This document shows positions 1-7,184 of a stretch of DNA of 9,937 bases, piece after piece (position 1 is the stretch's first letter; the number at the start of each line of letters is the position of its first letter). The DNA is taken from the NCBI GenBank assembly GCA_031285215.1, contig JAITWQ010000230.1, forward strand, positions 1 through 9,937, read 5' to 3'. The position numbers were made by a program, and so were the translations under genes. Source of the DNA: Syntrophobacterales bacterium (GTDB lineage Bacteria; Desulfobacterota; Syntrophia; Syntrophales; JAAYKM01). The notes below the pieces were generated by a model. The model did not search any database and was not told where the DNA came from. It worked only from the letters and a program-made list of their open reading frames with translations.

Positions 1-92
1 GCAGACGTTGTTCCCTGCGTGCCCATGTTGGCGCGGACTTGCTGTGTTCGTTACACAACAGGCACTGGAAAACGAGGAGGAACAACGTCTGC
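1..92. repeat. Perfect 14-bp inverted repeat (arms 1-14 and 79-92)
   Basis: GCAGACGTTGTTCC at 1-14 is repeated in inverted form as GGAACAACGTCTGC at 79-92, with a 64-base interior that itself contains a shorter hairpin. Because the left arm begins at the first base of the window, the stem could be longer. No T-run follows on the plus strand, so it is not a simple intrinsic terminator. Confidence 0.85.
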
Positions 93-200
93 ATCGTCCC
101 GTCATAAAATAAGAAGAGGTACGGGCGGCACGTCCATACGGGCAGAGCCTTAACGCTAAAAATTACAGCCATGTTACAGTTCATGGCGGCAAAACAGAAT
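1..200 (+). ncRNA. Structured non-coding region, possible small RNA (6S-like at best)
   Basis: No convincing ORF covers this stretch. Bases 1-14 are the exact reverse complement of bases 79-92, giving a 14-bp stem. Inside it, 39-48 and 53-62 can form a hairpin with a five-base loop. Further on, 168-173 pairs perfectly with 182-187 around an eight-base loop, and short segments near 98-102 and 120-124 can also pair. The stretch AGAGCCTTAACG (144-155) and the GTTACAG...GGCGGC region (173-190) loosely resemble the 3' half of 6S RNA as I remember it from E. coli. However, the 14-bp stem does not fit the usual 6S fold, and the 5' closing strand would lie outside the window. I therefore call it only a candidate structured RNA. 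The strand is assumed from the direction of the next gene. Alternatives are a long 5' leader or an intergenic repeat. Confidence 0.3.
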
Positions 201-229
201 TGACAAAAAGCAAAAAGCAGGAGTACAAC
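200..229 (+). promoter_or_regulatory. Possible sigma70-type promoter for the binding-protein operon
   Basis: TTGACA at 200-205 is a perfect -35 box. The best -10 at a workable distance is TACAAC at 224-229 (18-base spacer, four of six matches). A better -10-like TATAAA lies at 236-241, but it is about 30 bases from TTGACA. The region precedes the gene starting at 264. The -10 is weak, so the call is tentative. Confidence 0.35.
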
Positions 230-263
230 TAAAGCTATAAATTTTCGTTTTTGCAGGTGAATT

Positions 264-1886
264 ATGTGGAAATATGGCTTGATCATTTTTTTTGTACTCC
301 TGTCGGGATGTCATTCTCCCTCGGAAACGAAAAACAGTTCTGCGGAAGATGACACTCCTGTCTATGGTGATATTATGGTGGAGGGTTCCATTGGCGACGC
401 ATCGAATTTGATTTCCATTTTATCTACCGACAGCGCCTCTCATGAGATTTCCAGAATGATTTTCAATGGCCTGGTCAAATATGATAAAGATTTGAATATT
501 ACAGGAGACCTTGCCGAATCATGGGAAATTTCTCCGGACGGCCTGGTCATTACCTTTCATTTGCGTAAAAATGTGAAATGGCACGACGGCCACCCTTTTA
601 CTGCGGAAGATGTGCTTTATTCCTATCAGGTCACCGTTGATCCGAAAACGCCTACCGCCTACGCCGGAGATTTCATGAAGGTCAAAAAAGCGGAAATCAT
701 TGATCCTTATACGTTTAGAGTTACCTATGATAAACCTTTTGCCCCCGCTTTGATGAGTTGGGGGTCTGTCGTTTATCCCAGGCATCTTCTCGTGGGGAAG
801 GATATTACGAAAACGCCCTTTGCCTATCGTCCCATCGGGACGGGACCTTATCGCTTTAAAGAGTGGGTTCGGGGACAGAAAATAGTCTTGGTTTCCAATC
901 ATGAATATTTTGAAGGACGCCCCAAGATAGACGGTTTTATTATGCGTATCATTCCCGATATGGCGACCATGTTTCTCGAATTGCGTGGAAATGGCATTGA
1001 CCGTATGAATTTAACCCCTCTGCAATACACCCGCCAGACAGAAACGCCCGTCTTCAAAAAAAACTTTAATAAATATCAATACCTGTCCTTTTCGTACACG
1101 TTTTTGGGATATAACCTTAAAAATCCTCTTTTTCAGGATAAGCGCGTCCGGCAAGCTCTTGCCCATGCCGTAGATAAAAACGCCATTATTTCCGGAGTGC
1201 TTCTCGGTCTGGGGCAGCCGGCGACGGGACCGTTAAAGCCGGGGACGTGGGCCTACAATCCTCACGTGAAAACTTACCCCCATGATCTGGAAAAAGCCAG
1301 GCTGCTGCTGGCAGAGGCGGGATGGACGCATAAAAACAGAGACGGATTGCTGGAAAAAGACGGCAAGGTGTTTGCCTTTGAAATCATTACCAATCAGGGA
1401 AATGAAACGCGGATAAAATGTGCGGAAATTATTCAGGAAAATTTAAAGAAAATTGGTATTGACGTCAAAATCCGTGTTTTGGAGTGGTCATCTTTCATTA
1501 ACGATTTCATCAACAAGCGTGCCTTTGAAGCGACCATTCTTGGCTGGACCATCACCATGGATCCCGATATGTATGATGTGTGGCATTCAAGTAAAACAAA
1601 CCAGGGAGAGCTGAACTTTATCTCCTTTGCCAATGCCGAGGTTGACGCTCTTCTTGACCGGGGAAGAGGCACCTTTGACCAAAGGGAACGCAAGCGATGT
1701 TACGATCGGATACAAGAAATTATCGCCGAAGAACAACCCTATAATTTTCTTTATGTGCCCGATGCTTTACCCATTATTCAGGCCCGTTTCAGAGGCGTCG
1801 AAGTCAGTCCTGCCGGAATCGGACATAATTTTATTCACTGGTATGTCCCCAGAGAAGAACAGCGTTTATTGATGAAGCGGGAATAG
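264..1886 (+). CDS. ABC transporter substrate-binding lipoprotein, oligopeptide/dipeptide type (SBP family 5)
   Basis: This 540-residue protein is a periplasmic solute-binding protein of the OppA/DppA class, expected to capture peptides or similar small solutes for an ABC importer. It begins with a short hydrophobic signal ending in a lipobox (LSGC, Cys16), so it is probably a membrane-anchored lipoprotein. Family landmarks are the region around residues 87-130 (SPDGLVITFHLRKNVKWHDG followed by FTAEDVLYSYQ), the IGTGPYRF motif near 193, and VRQALAHAVDK near 298. The length is normal for the family. The ATG at 264 follows AGGTGA (255-260) at close spacing. A membrane-protein gene starts four bases after its stop, suggesting co-transcription. 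No permease or ATPase genes are in the window, so it must partner with a transporter encoded elsewhere. The exact ligand cannot be read from sequence. Confidence 0.9.
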   Translation: MWKYGLIIFFVLLSGCHSPSETKNSSAEDDTPVYGDIMVEGSIGDASNLISILSTDSASHEISRMIFNGLVKYDKDLNITGDLAESWEISPDGLVITFHLRKNVKWHDGHPFTAEDVLYSYQVTVDPKTPTAYAGDFMKVKKAEIIDPYTFRVTYDKPFAPALMSWGSVVYPRHLLVGKDITKTPFAYRPIGTGPYRFKEWVRGQKIVLVSNHEYFEGRPKIDGFIMRIIPDMATMFLELRGNGIDRMNLTPLQYTRQTETPVFKKNFNKYQYLSFSYTFLGYNLKNPLFQDKRVRQALAHAVDKNAIISGVLLGLGQPATGPLKPGTWAYNPHVKTYPHDLEKARLLLAEAGWTHKNRDGLLEKDGKVFAFEIITNQGNETRIKCAEIIQENLKKIGIDVKIRVLEWSSFINDFINKRAFEATILGWTITMDPDMYDVWHSSKTNQGELNFISFANAEVDALLDRGRGTFDQRERKRCYDRIQEIIAEEQPYNFLYVPDALPIIQARFRGVEVSPAGIGHNFIHWYVPREEQRLLMKRE

Positions 1887-1890
1887 AAAT

Positions 1891-2568
1891 ATGACAGGTA
1901 CTTTGGTTAACTGTGTAACCATTATTTTGGGAAGTATTATCGGGCTTCGTCTTGCCAAACATATTCCGGAGCGCTTCCGGGAAATAATGATTCAGGCATT
2001 GGGGTTGTCAACCCTTTTTATTGGTTTTCGCATGGCGGTTTCCCACGATGATACCCTCCCCGTTGTCATATCTCTTCTTGCGGGCGGTATTATCGGCGAA
2101 TGGATTGATATTGAGGGAAAGATAGAAAAATTAGGGGAATGGATGAAAATGAAATTGGCTTCTCAGTCCGCAACGTTCAGCGCGGGATTTGTCACGGCGT
2201 CCGTTCTCTATCTGTCAGGGCCGATGATGATTGTCGGCTCCCTTCGCGACGGCACTGTGGGTGATTCATCTATTCTCTTTCTGAAGGCGCTTTTGGATGG
2301 CGTCGCCTCAATTGCCCTCGCGTCATTTTATGGAGTGGGTGTTATTTGTTCCGTTGTTCCTGTTTTATTGATTCAAGGCAGTATTTCTGTGGCCGCATCG
2401 TACTTGCTGTTTTTGCAGACGCCTCAGGTATTGGGAGCGATTACTGCGGCAGGAGGAGTTTTGGTCATCGGCATAGGATTAAACCTTCTCAATATAACAA
2501 AAATCCGTATCGGAAATTTTCTCTTTGCCTTTGTGATAATTATTGCATGGAAAGTAATGGCGGGCTAG
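1891..2568 (+). CDS. DUF554 family (YqgA/YdfK-like) integral membrane protein
   Basis: A 225-residue, very hydrophobic protein with about seven predicted membrane segments, roughly at residues 3-22, 34-51, 56-74, 100-120, 128-146, 148-175 and 180-225. The opening (TGTLVNCVTIILGSIIGL), the GGIIGEWIDIE segment and the glycine-rich C-terminal helices match the DUF554 family as I know it, including its usual length of about 225-235 residues. The molecular function of the family is not established; some members have been described as transport-related, which I cannot confirm from sequence. The start lies four bases after the binding-protein stop and has only a weak GGGA-type ribosome site, so it is probably translationally coupled. 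It converges with the dodecin gene on the opposite strand. Confidence 0.8.
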   Translation: MTGTLVNCVTIILGSIIGLRLAKHIPERFREIMIQALGLSTLFIGFRMAVSHDDTLPVVISLLAGGIIGEWIDIEGKIEKLGEWMKMKLASQSATFSAGFVTASVLYLSGPMMIVGSLRDGTVGDSSILFLKALLDGVASIALASFYGVGVICSVVPVLLIQGSISVAASYLLFLQTPQVLGAITAAGGVLVIGIGLNLLNITKIRIGNFLFAFVIIIAWKVMAG

Positions 2569-2597
2569 TCAGACGACGCCTCGCCGTTGGGAGGTAC

Positions 2598-2633
2598 AAA
2601 AAAGACGCGAAAGCAAACAAATACTTTCGCGTC
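2598..2633 (-). terminator. Intrinsic terminator of the dodecin gene
   Basis: GACGCGAAAG (2604-2613) and CTTTCGCGTC (2624-2633) form a perfect 10-bp stem with a ten-base loop. On the minus strand the stem is followed directly by a run of six T (2598-2603 read in reverse). It lies about 58 bases after the dodecin stop. There is no T-run on the plus strand, so it acts mainly for minus-strand transcripts. Confidence 0.85.
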
Positions 2634-2691
2634 CGTGGTATTGAAAAATGCCCTCAAACTATAAGCGCGCCTGTAAAACCAAACAACAGCA

Positions 2692-2907
2692 CTACATCAA
2701 ATCAAGATACTTGAAAGAGGCTTTCAAACGAGCGCGATACGCAGCGATATTGTCATTCTCTATGGTAATATCTAATTTCACAACCTCGGCTACTCTCAGG
2801 TCTCGAATCGACTTTGTAGCGACGGCGATGGCGCTTCTGGCGGCATCTTCCCATGAAATTCTGCTAACTCCAACCAACTCAATAATCTTGTATGTACTCT
2901 CTGCCAT
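2692..2907 (-). CDS. Dodecin family protein (small flavin-binding-type dodecamer subunit)
   Basis: A 71-residue protein matching the dodecin family along its whole length: the opening TYKIIELVGVS, the helix SWEDAARSAIAVATKSIRDL, the strand AEVVKLDITIEN and the C-terminal strand YRARLKASFKYL. Dodecins assemble into hollow dodecamers that store flavins or related ligands in the cytoplasm. Here the tryptophan that stacks on flavin in characterised dodecins (in LDWFEV) is replaced by Val39 (LRVAEV), and the nearby glutamine of the HYQV strand aligns with Arg. The protein therefore belongs to a variant group whose ligand is uncertain. The ATG is preceded by AGGGGG at a good distance. It is monocistronic, with its own promoter (2992-3020) and terminator (2598-2633). 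Confidence 0.9.
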   Translation of the reverse strand: MAESTYKIIELVGVSRISWEDAARSAIAVATKSIRDLRVAEVVKLDITIENDNIAAYRARLKASFKYLDLM

Positions 2908-2991
2908 AAAACCCCCTTTCTCTGCTTATGGTAATATTGGTGCTTCCCAAAAATTAGGGCGCACAGTAACTCTGCCTACATACGGAGTGTC

Positions 2992-3020
2992 TATATAATC
3001 GCAAAAGAGGTATTAGTCAA
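2992..3020 (-). promoter_or_regulatory. Sigma70-type promoter of the dodecin gene
   Basis: On the minus strand, TTGACT (3020-3015) and TATATA (2997-2992) are separated by exactly 17 bases. Transcription would start near 2985, leaving a leader of about 78 bases before the dodecin ATG. It diverges from the promoter at 3086-3114, with about 65 bases between the two -35 boxes, so a regulator bound between could affect both. Confidence 0.7.
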
Positions 3021-3085
3021 CAACCAAATCACGTCCTTTCTCAAGTTTTTAATCTTCAAAGGCATATCTTTGCCGCCTCTCCTTC

Positions 3086-3114
3086 TTGACTTCGTTTTGC
3101 AGAGAGAATACAAT
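3086..3114 (+). promoter_or_regulatory. Sigma70-type promoter of the unknown-protein/TPR pair
   Basis: TTGACT (3086-3091), a 17-base spacer and TACAAT (3109-3114) form a strong match. The expected start near 3121 gives a leader of about 30 bases to the ATG at 3151, which also rules out translation from the in-frame TTG at 3070. An imperfect dyad, CAAAG/CTTTG (3057-3072), lies just upstream of the -35. Confidence 0.75.
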
Positions 3115-3150
3115 TTAACTTTATTTGGAGAAAGAAAGGGAGAAACCATT

Positions 3151-3489
3151 ATGGATGAAAAAATATACACTTTGACGGATGAAGGAAAGCGGGATGGAGA
3201 GCCTGTTCTTACGCAAGAAGAACGGGAGGCTGTTGTCATGAACGATGCCCTTGGTTTGGTTTTGGAACATCTTGGCGTCGATATTCGCGGAAACATTGAA
3301 AGACAGACGGAAGAAAAAGAAATTATTGTGGAAAATATCGCCGAAGATGAGTCCAGCAAGGGGTACTATGTACTGCAAAGGCGAGAAAAAGAAATTATTC
3401 CCGTTGCCTTTATTGGCAATACCCGTCACGAAGATGATCATGTCCGTGTGGATATTGTTATGTTTCGCGGAGCAGAGTTGGTCTCCTGA
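3151..3489 (+). CDS. Conserved-looking hypothetical protein, 112 residues
   Basis: I do not recognise a family. The protein is small, acidic and hydrophilic, without signal peptide or membrane segment, so it is probably cytoplasmic. It has a likely helical N-terminal half (about residues 21-48, including QEEREAVVMNDALGLVLEHL) and a beta-rich C-terminal half (YYVLQRR near 72, IIPVAFIGN near 82, VRVDIVMFR near 98). There are no cysteines or obvious catalytic motifs. The ATG at 3151 is chosen because it follows a purine-rich GGGAG site and lies just downstream of a strong promoter; the same frame opens earlier at a TTG (3070), but that codon is upstream of the promoter. It is followed after 58 bases by a TPR-protein gene on the same strand, without a terminator between, so the two are probably an operon and may work together. 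Confidence 0.75.
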   Translation: MDEKIYTLTDEGKRDGEPVLTQEEREAVVMNDALGLVLEHLGVDIRGNIERQTEEKEIIVENIAEDESSKGYYVLQRREKEIIPVAFIGNTRHEDDHVRVDIVMFRGAELVS

Positions 3490-3547
3490 TTTTGAATATT
3501 AGGGATTTTTTGCCGCAACGAGCTAAATAAAGGCATAAAGGAGTGTT

Positions 3548-4279
3548 ATGGCCGAAGTAATCAATCGGGATGATGTGGTTTGGATTAGCCGTAAACTGGA
3601 TGACTGCAAGAAAAACCTCCAAAATTCCAATATCTACTCCTGTATTTCCTGCTTTAAACAGGTTTTGGAAAAAATCGGAACCACACCCATGCTTCCCTCT
3701 GATACGCGAGAGATCGTAAAGGAGATTAATGGGTTTCAAATGCAGCTTTCGTTATCCAAGTCTTTCCGCGATGTTTATGGTCCGGTAACGTTCCGTGATA
3801 ACGAGTTTGACACAACCCTTGATTTCATGAATCAGCTCATTATCCTCAAAGAAGAGGAAGCACGCGAACTTTTCTCGCAGTTAGATGATGACTTTCGTCA
3901 ATTTGTTTCCGCTTCCCCCCAGAAAAACACCCAAGAAGCTTTTCTTGCTCTGGAAAAAGGAGATTTTTCTTCCGCCCAGGAAATAATAGGAGAAGACGAA
4001 GAGCTTTGCTCCCGCTTGGTTGATCTCTACAATTCCATGGGCATCAAATCCCGTAAGGACGGCGATTATGACCGCGCCATCACCCATGTCAAAAAAGCTA
4101 TTTCCATACAACCACAAGACGAACACCTTTACTATAACCTGGCGCGCATCCATATTGAACGGAGCGATTGGGAAGAGGCAAACATTGCTGTTGATATGGC
4201 CCTGAGCATTGATCCTGATTTTGAAGCCGGTAAAAAACTGAAAAACTACATTGCTGGCAAGGGTACTTCTAACTCCTGA
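3548..4279 (+). CDS. Tetratricopeptide-repeat (TPR) protein, function unknown
   Basis: A 243-residue soluble protein with no signal peptide. The C-terminal third holds two consecutive TPR units: about residues 158-191 (GIKSRKDGDYDRAITHVKKA, ending ISIQPQD) and 192-225 (LYYNLARIHIERSDWEEANI, ending MALSIDPDF). A TPR-like half repeat sits near 127-150 (AFLALEKGDFSSAQEIIG). TPR arrays are protein-interaction scaffolds. The N-terminal 120 residues are mostly helical and match nothing I recognise; they contain CysX9Cys and nearby cysteines (Cys20, 32, 35), though not in a clear metal-binding pattern. The ATG at 3548 follows AAAGGAG (3537-3543) at four bases. It is probably co-transcribed with the preceding 112-residue protein, which could be its partner. 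Confidence 0.8.
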   Translation: MAEVINRDDVVWISRKLDDCKKNLQNSNIYSCISCFKQVLEKIGTTPMLPSDTREIVKEINGFQMQLSLSKSFRDVYGPVTFRDNEFDTTLDFMNQLIILKEEEARELFSQLDDDFRQFVSASPQKNTQEAFLALEKGDFSSAQEIIGEDEELCSRLVDLYNSMGIKSRKDGDYDRAITHVKKAISIQPQDEHLYYNLARIHIERSDWEEANIAVDMALSIDPDFEAGKKLKNYIAGKGTSNS

Positions 4280-4350
4280 CTTTCACAAAGGCCGCAGGAC
4301 TTCAAAAATTAAGCACAAACTATTACCCGTACTGTACCACAAAAATAACA

Positions 4351-4387
4351 AACGGCTTCTTGATTTATAGCGCTTCAAGAAGCCGTT
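4351..4387. terminator. Terminator hairpin between convergent genes
   Basis: AACGGCTTCTTG (4351-4362) and CAAGAAGCCGTT (4376-4387) form a perfect 12-bp stem with a 13-base loop. On the minus strand the stem is followed by a T-rich tract (TGTTATTTTT), fitting an intrinsic terminator for the molybdenum hydroxylase operon ending at 4420. On the plus strand only TTGTTC follows, so it may stop the TPR transcript less efficiently. It lies 72 bases after the TPR stop. Confidence 0.85.
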
Positions 4388-4419
4388 GTTCGTCTACATA
4401 ACCCCAAAATATCGTTTAC

Positions 4420-6696
4420 TTACGATACAAATAAATTATTCTCCTTTAAAAGCTTGAACATCTTTTCTCCGCTCAGGGGCAATTCCTTCGGCCTGACGCC
4501 AATGGCATTGGTAACGGCATTAAGGATAGCCGCTCCTGTAGGAATCATCCCTGTCTCTCCAACGCCTTTAGCGCCAAAGGGACCAGTTGGATCGTTGGAC
4601 TCGACGATTATCGCCTCAATTTCAGGCCGATCTGCGGCGGTAGGCAGTAAATAGTAGTGATAATTGTAATTTTGTTGCTTCCCTTTATCATCATACACTA
4701 CTTCTTCGCTTATAGCATAACCTACACCCATAAGAGCGCCACCCTCAATCTGCCCTTCAACAATGGCCGGATTGATTGCTTTTCCAACGTCATGGGCGGC
4801 AACGATCTTTATAACATCAACTTTTCCGGTGGTTAAATCAACTTCTACCTCCGCAAAATGCGCTTGCATCGGGGATGCATTGCTTGGTATCGTCTGTCCT
4901 ACTCCGATGAACTGTCGGTCGAGCAAGTGGGCCTTCACCGCTAAGTCGTTAACGCTGATGACTACGGTATTATCTACTTTAACTATATTAGCACCGACAA
5001 TATCCAGATTATCTAAAGGAATATCAAATGTTTCTGCGGCGTATTTCAAAATTTCCTGCTTCAGATTTTCTGCTGCCGCAACAACCGCCGTTCCCGTTGC
5101 ATATAACGTACGGCTTGCATGAGAACCAATGGAAAAGGGTGTCATCGCCGTATCGCCTTGGGTAACATCAATCGCTTCAAATGGGACTCCTAATGTATCA
5201 GCAGCTAACTGGGCCAAAGACGTTCCTGATCCGCATCCTATCTCCGGTGCGCCAACCGAAAGCTGTAGGGAACCGTCTTGGTGCATGGACAGATAAGCGT
5301 TGTCGTAATCTACGCAGAAGGGCCAAGAATTACTTACCCAGGCAGCGATGCCCATGCCAATTCCCCGGCGTTTATTGGGATCATCGGATTTGAGTTTGCC
5401 CCTGCTTTCCCAGCCAATTTTTTTCGCACCCTCCTTAACGCATTCGGCCATACCGGTTGATTTACATTCAAATGGTAAATGCCAGGGATCGCCAACTTTC
5501 ATGATGTTTTTCAGCCTTAATTCAACGGGATCGATGCCAAGCTTTTCCGCCATCATGTCCACGACAGATTCAATGGAAGACGTACCCTGGGGAGCACCGA
5601 AACCCCTGAAGGCTCCTGCTGGTGTAATATTTGTATACACGCTGTGACCATAATAATTTCTATGGGGTACGTTATATGCTGCAAGGCCCATTGCTCCGAG
5701 TACCCCCGGTGTTTCAACGCCGAAACTGCAATATGCACCGGTATTTAATGTTGCTTTTACATCCAGCGCCTGGAATGTACCGTCTTTCTTTGCACCGAGT
5801 TTAACAGCGACATACCCGCTATGTCTTGTATCGGAGGCAATAAAATCTTCTTCGCGGCTATAGACAACCTTTACAGGTTTTTGGGTTGCCAAAGCCAGTA
5901 CCGCCGCAATTGGTTCCGCCTTTGCGCTGCATCCGATACGCACGCCGAATCCACCACCGGCGTAAGGAGGATTAAGCACTCTGATTTTGTTATTCGGGAT
6001 ACCTAACGCTGCCGATAAAATCATTTTTGTCGGGTGAGGTGTTTGGGTTGTGCACCAGACCGTCAAATTTCCTTTACCGTCAACACTTGCCACGGCAGCT
6101 TGAGTTTCAAGTTGCGCGTGCTTCTGGACTTGCAGTTTGAAGGTAGACTCAACAATAACATCACTGCTTTTAAAACCTTCCTCAACGCTGTTAAAAGGAA
6201 TTCTTACAATATCGCCGGGAATATTTTTGCCCGCGTGGCTGTGATGAATTGCGGGTGCGGAATCTTCCATGGCTAAAAGGGGATCATAAACAGCCGGAAG
6301 CAATTCATATTCTACGTCAATAAGCTTTAGGGCTTCCTTGGCGATAGCTTCGCTGGTGGCGGCTATAGCAGCCACTTCATCTCCCACATATCTTACCCTG
6401 TCATCGAATATTCGCTGGTCCAAAACAGGTTTCATTTGCGGAACCGTAAAGGTCATAGTGGCCGAGGTATTAAAGAGATTTTTGGGTGTATTTTTGTGAG
6501 TCAATACTACTTTAACGCCGGGGAATTTTTCTGCTCTTGAGGTGTCTATTTTAGCAATGCGCGCATGGGGATGCGGACTTCTCAAAACTTTTCCGAATAA
6601 CATTCCGGGAAGAGTAAAATCTGTTGTAAATGTGCCAATTCCTGTTACTTTGTCAATAGCGTCGAGTCTCTTTACAGATTTGCCAACGGATTTCAT
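4420..6696 (-). CDS. Molybdenum hydroxylase, molybdopterin-binding catalytic subunit (xanthine dehydrogenase family)
   Basis: The 758-residue large subunit carries the molybdenum cofactor and would hydroxylate a carbon of a substrate, passing electrons to the 2Fe-2S and FAD subunits. Residues about 18-130 form the N-terminal hammerhead domain; about 140-380 and 400-740 form the cofactor lobes. Visible landmarks: Gln218 (TTQTP), GGGFG at 247-251, Arg364 in AFRGFGAPQG, and the catalytic glutamate Glu714 in GAKGVGE. The glutamate that contacts purines in xanthine dehydrogenase (GGFGGKE) is replaced by Ile254 (GGGFGVRI), and the usual Gln of the (M/I)GQG loop is Cys488 (EIGCGSGT). The CO-dehydrogenase loop AYRCSFR is absent. 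Thus it is an enzyme of the family with an unknown substrate. Its ATG overlaps the preceding 2Fe-2S gene by four bases and has AGGAGG (6704-6709). It is the last gene of the operon and ends before a terminator. Confidence 0.9.
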   Translation of the reverse strand: MKSVGKSVKRLDAIDKVTGIGTFTTDFTLPGMLFGKVLRSPHPHARIAKIDTSRAEKFPGVKVVLTHKNTPKNLFNTSATMTFTVPQMKPVLDQRIFDDRVRYVGDEVAAIAATSEAIAKEALKLIDVEYELLPAVYDPLLAMEDSAPAIHHSHAGKNIPGDIVRIPFNSVEEGFKSSDVIVESTFKLQVQKHAQLETQAAVASVDGKGNLTVWCTTQTPHPTKMILSAALGIPNNKIRVLNPPYAGGGFGVRIGCSAKAEPIAAVLALATQKPVKVVYSREEDFIASDTRHSGYVAVKLGAKKDGTFQALDVKATLNTGAYCSFGVETPGVLGAMGLAAYNVPHRNYYGHSVYTNITPAGAFRGFGAPQGTSSIESVVDMMAEKLGIDPVELRLKNIMKVGDPWHLPFECKSTGMAECVKEGAKKIGWESRGKLKSDDPNKRRGIGMGIAAWVSNSWPFCVDYDNAYLSMHQDGSLQLSVGAPEIGCGSGTSLAQLAADTLGVPFEAIDVTQGDTAMTPFSIGSHASRTLYATGTAVVAAAENLKQEILKYAAETFDIPLDNLDIVGANIVKVDNTVVISVNDLAVKAHLLDRQFIGVGQTIPSNASPMQAHFAEVEVDLTTGKVDVIKIVAAHDVGKAINPAIVEGQIEGGALMGVGYAISEEVVYDDKGKQQNYNYHYYLLPTAADRPEIEAIIVESNDPTGPFGAKGVGETGMIPTGAAILNAVTNAIGVRPKELPLSGEKMFKLLKENNLFVS

Positions 6697-7184
6697 CTCG
6701 CTTCCTCCTCTCTCAGTTCCTGCGCGGCCTCAATAATTGCCTTTTCAATCTTCACATAACCTGTGCAGCGGCAAATATTCCCCGCAATGGCAGTTCTAAT
6801 TTCCTCCGGTATCGGATTCGGGTTTTGATCAAGCAAGGCTTTTGCCGACATAATCATCCCGGGTGTGCAATAGCCGCATTGAACCGCGCCGTTTTCAATG
6901 AACGATTTTTGCAGCGGGTGAAGATTATCGGGAGTACCGACCCCTTCTATTGTTTCCACAATTGCACCTTGCGCCTTGAACGCGGGAATTAAACAGGATG
7001 TCACGGCTTTCCCGTCCATAATGACCGTACAACTGCCACATTCTCCTGCTTCGCATCCTCTTTTCGTGCCATGCATATGCAGATCATCTTTTATAACACT
7101 AAGAAGCATCTGGTCAGGAGAAACATATACCTCCACATATTCGCCGTTTAGAGTAAATCTTAGTTTCAGCTTCTGTTTCATCAT
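6693..7184 (-). CDS. Molybdenum hydroxylase, 2Fe-2S small subunit (CoxS/HcrC/XdhC-type)
   Basis: A 163-residue electron-transfer subunit with two [2Fe-2S] clusters. The plant-ferredoxin-type cluster is bound by Cys44, Cys49, Cys52 and Cys64 (motif GCEAGECGSCT). The second, helical-domain cluster is bound by Cys103, Cys106, Cys138 and Cys140 (CGYCTPGM and CRCTGY). All eight ligands are present and the length is typical. It relays electrons from the Mo site to FAD. The start overlaps the end of the FAD-subunit gene (ATGA at 7181-7184), and an AAGGGAGG site (7191-7198) lies six bases upstream of the ATG. A second ATG follows immediately (7181-7179) and is also possible. The overlap with both neighbours points to strict co-expression. 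Confidence 0.95.
   Translation of the reverse strand: MMKQKLKLRFTLNGEYVEVYVSPDQMLLSVIKDDLHMHGTKRGCEAGECGSCTVIMDGKAVTSCLIPAFKAQGAIVETIEGVGTPDNLHPLQKSFIENGAVQCGYCTPGMIMSAKALLDQNPNPIPEEIRTAIAGNICRCTGYVKIEKAIIEAAQELREEEAR

Noticed and set aside
2994..2999. TATAAT on the plus strand as a promoter for the 112-residue protein
   Set aside because: No acceptable -35 box lies 15-19 bases upstream, and the box overlaps the well-formed minus-strand dodecin promoter; a better plus promoter exists at 3086-3114.
3070..3150. In-frame N-terminal extension of the 112-residue protein from a TTG at 3070
   Set aside because: The promoter at 3086-3114 lies inside this extension, and the ATG at 3151 has a better ribosome site.
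4454..6276. Several plus-strand frames opposite the Mo subunit gene
   Set aside because: They are antisense shadows of a clearly conserved coding region and show no family features.
4420..6696. Aerobic CO dehydrogenase large subunit (CoxL)
   Set aside because: The characteristic AYRCSFR loop is absent; the corresponding region reads AFRGFGAPQG.
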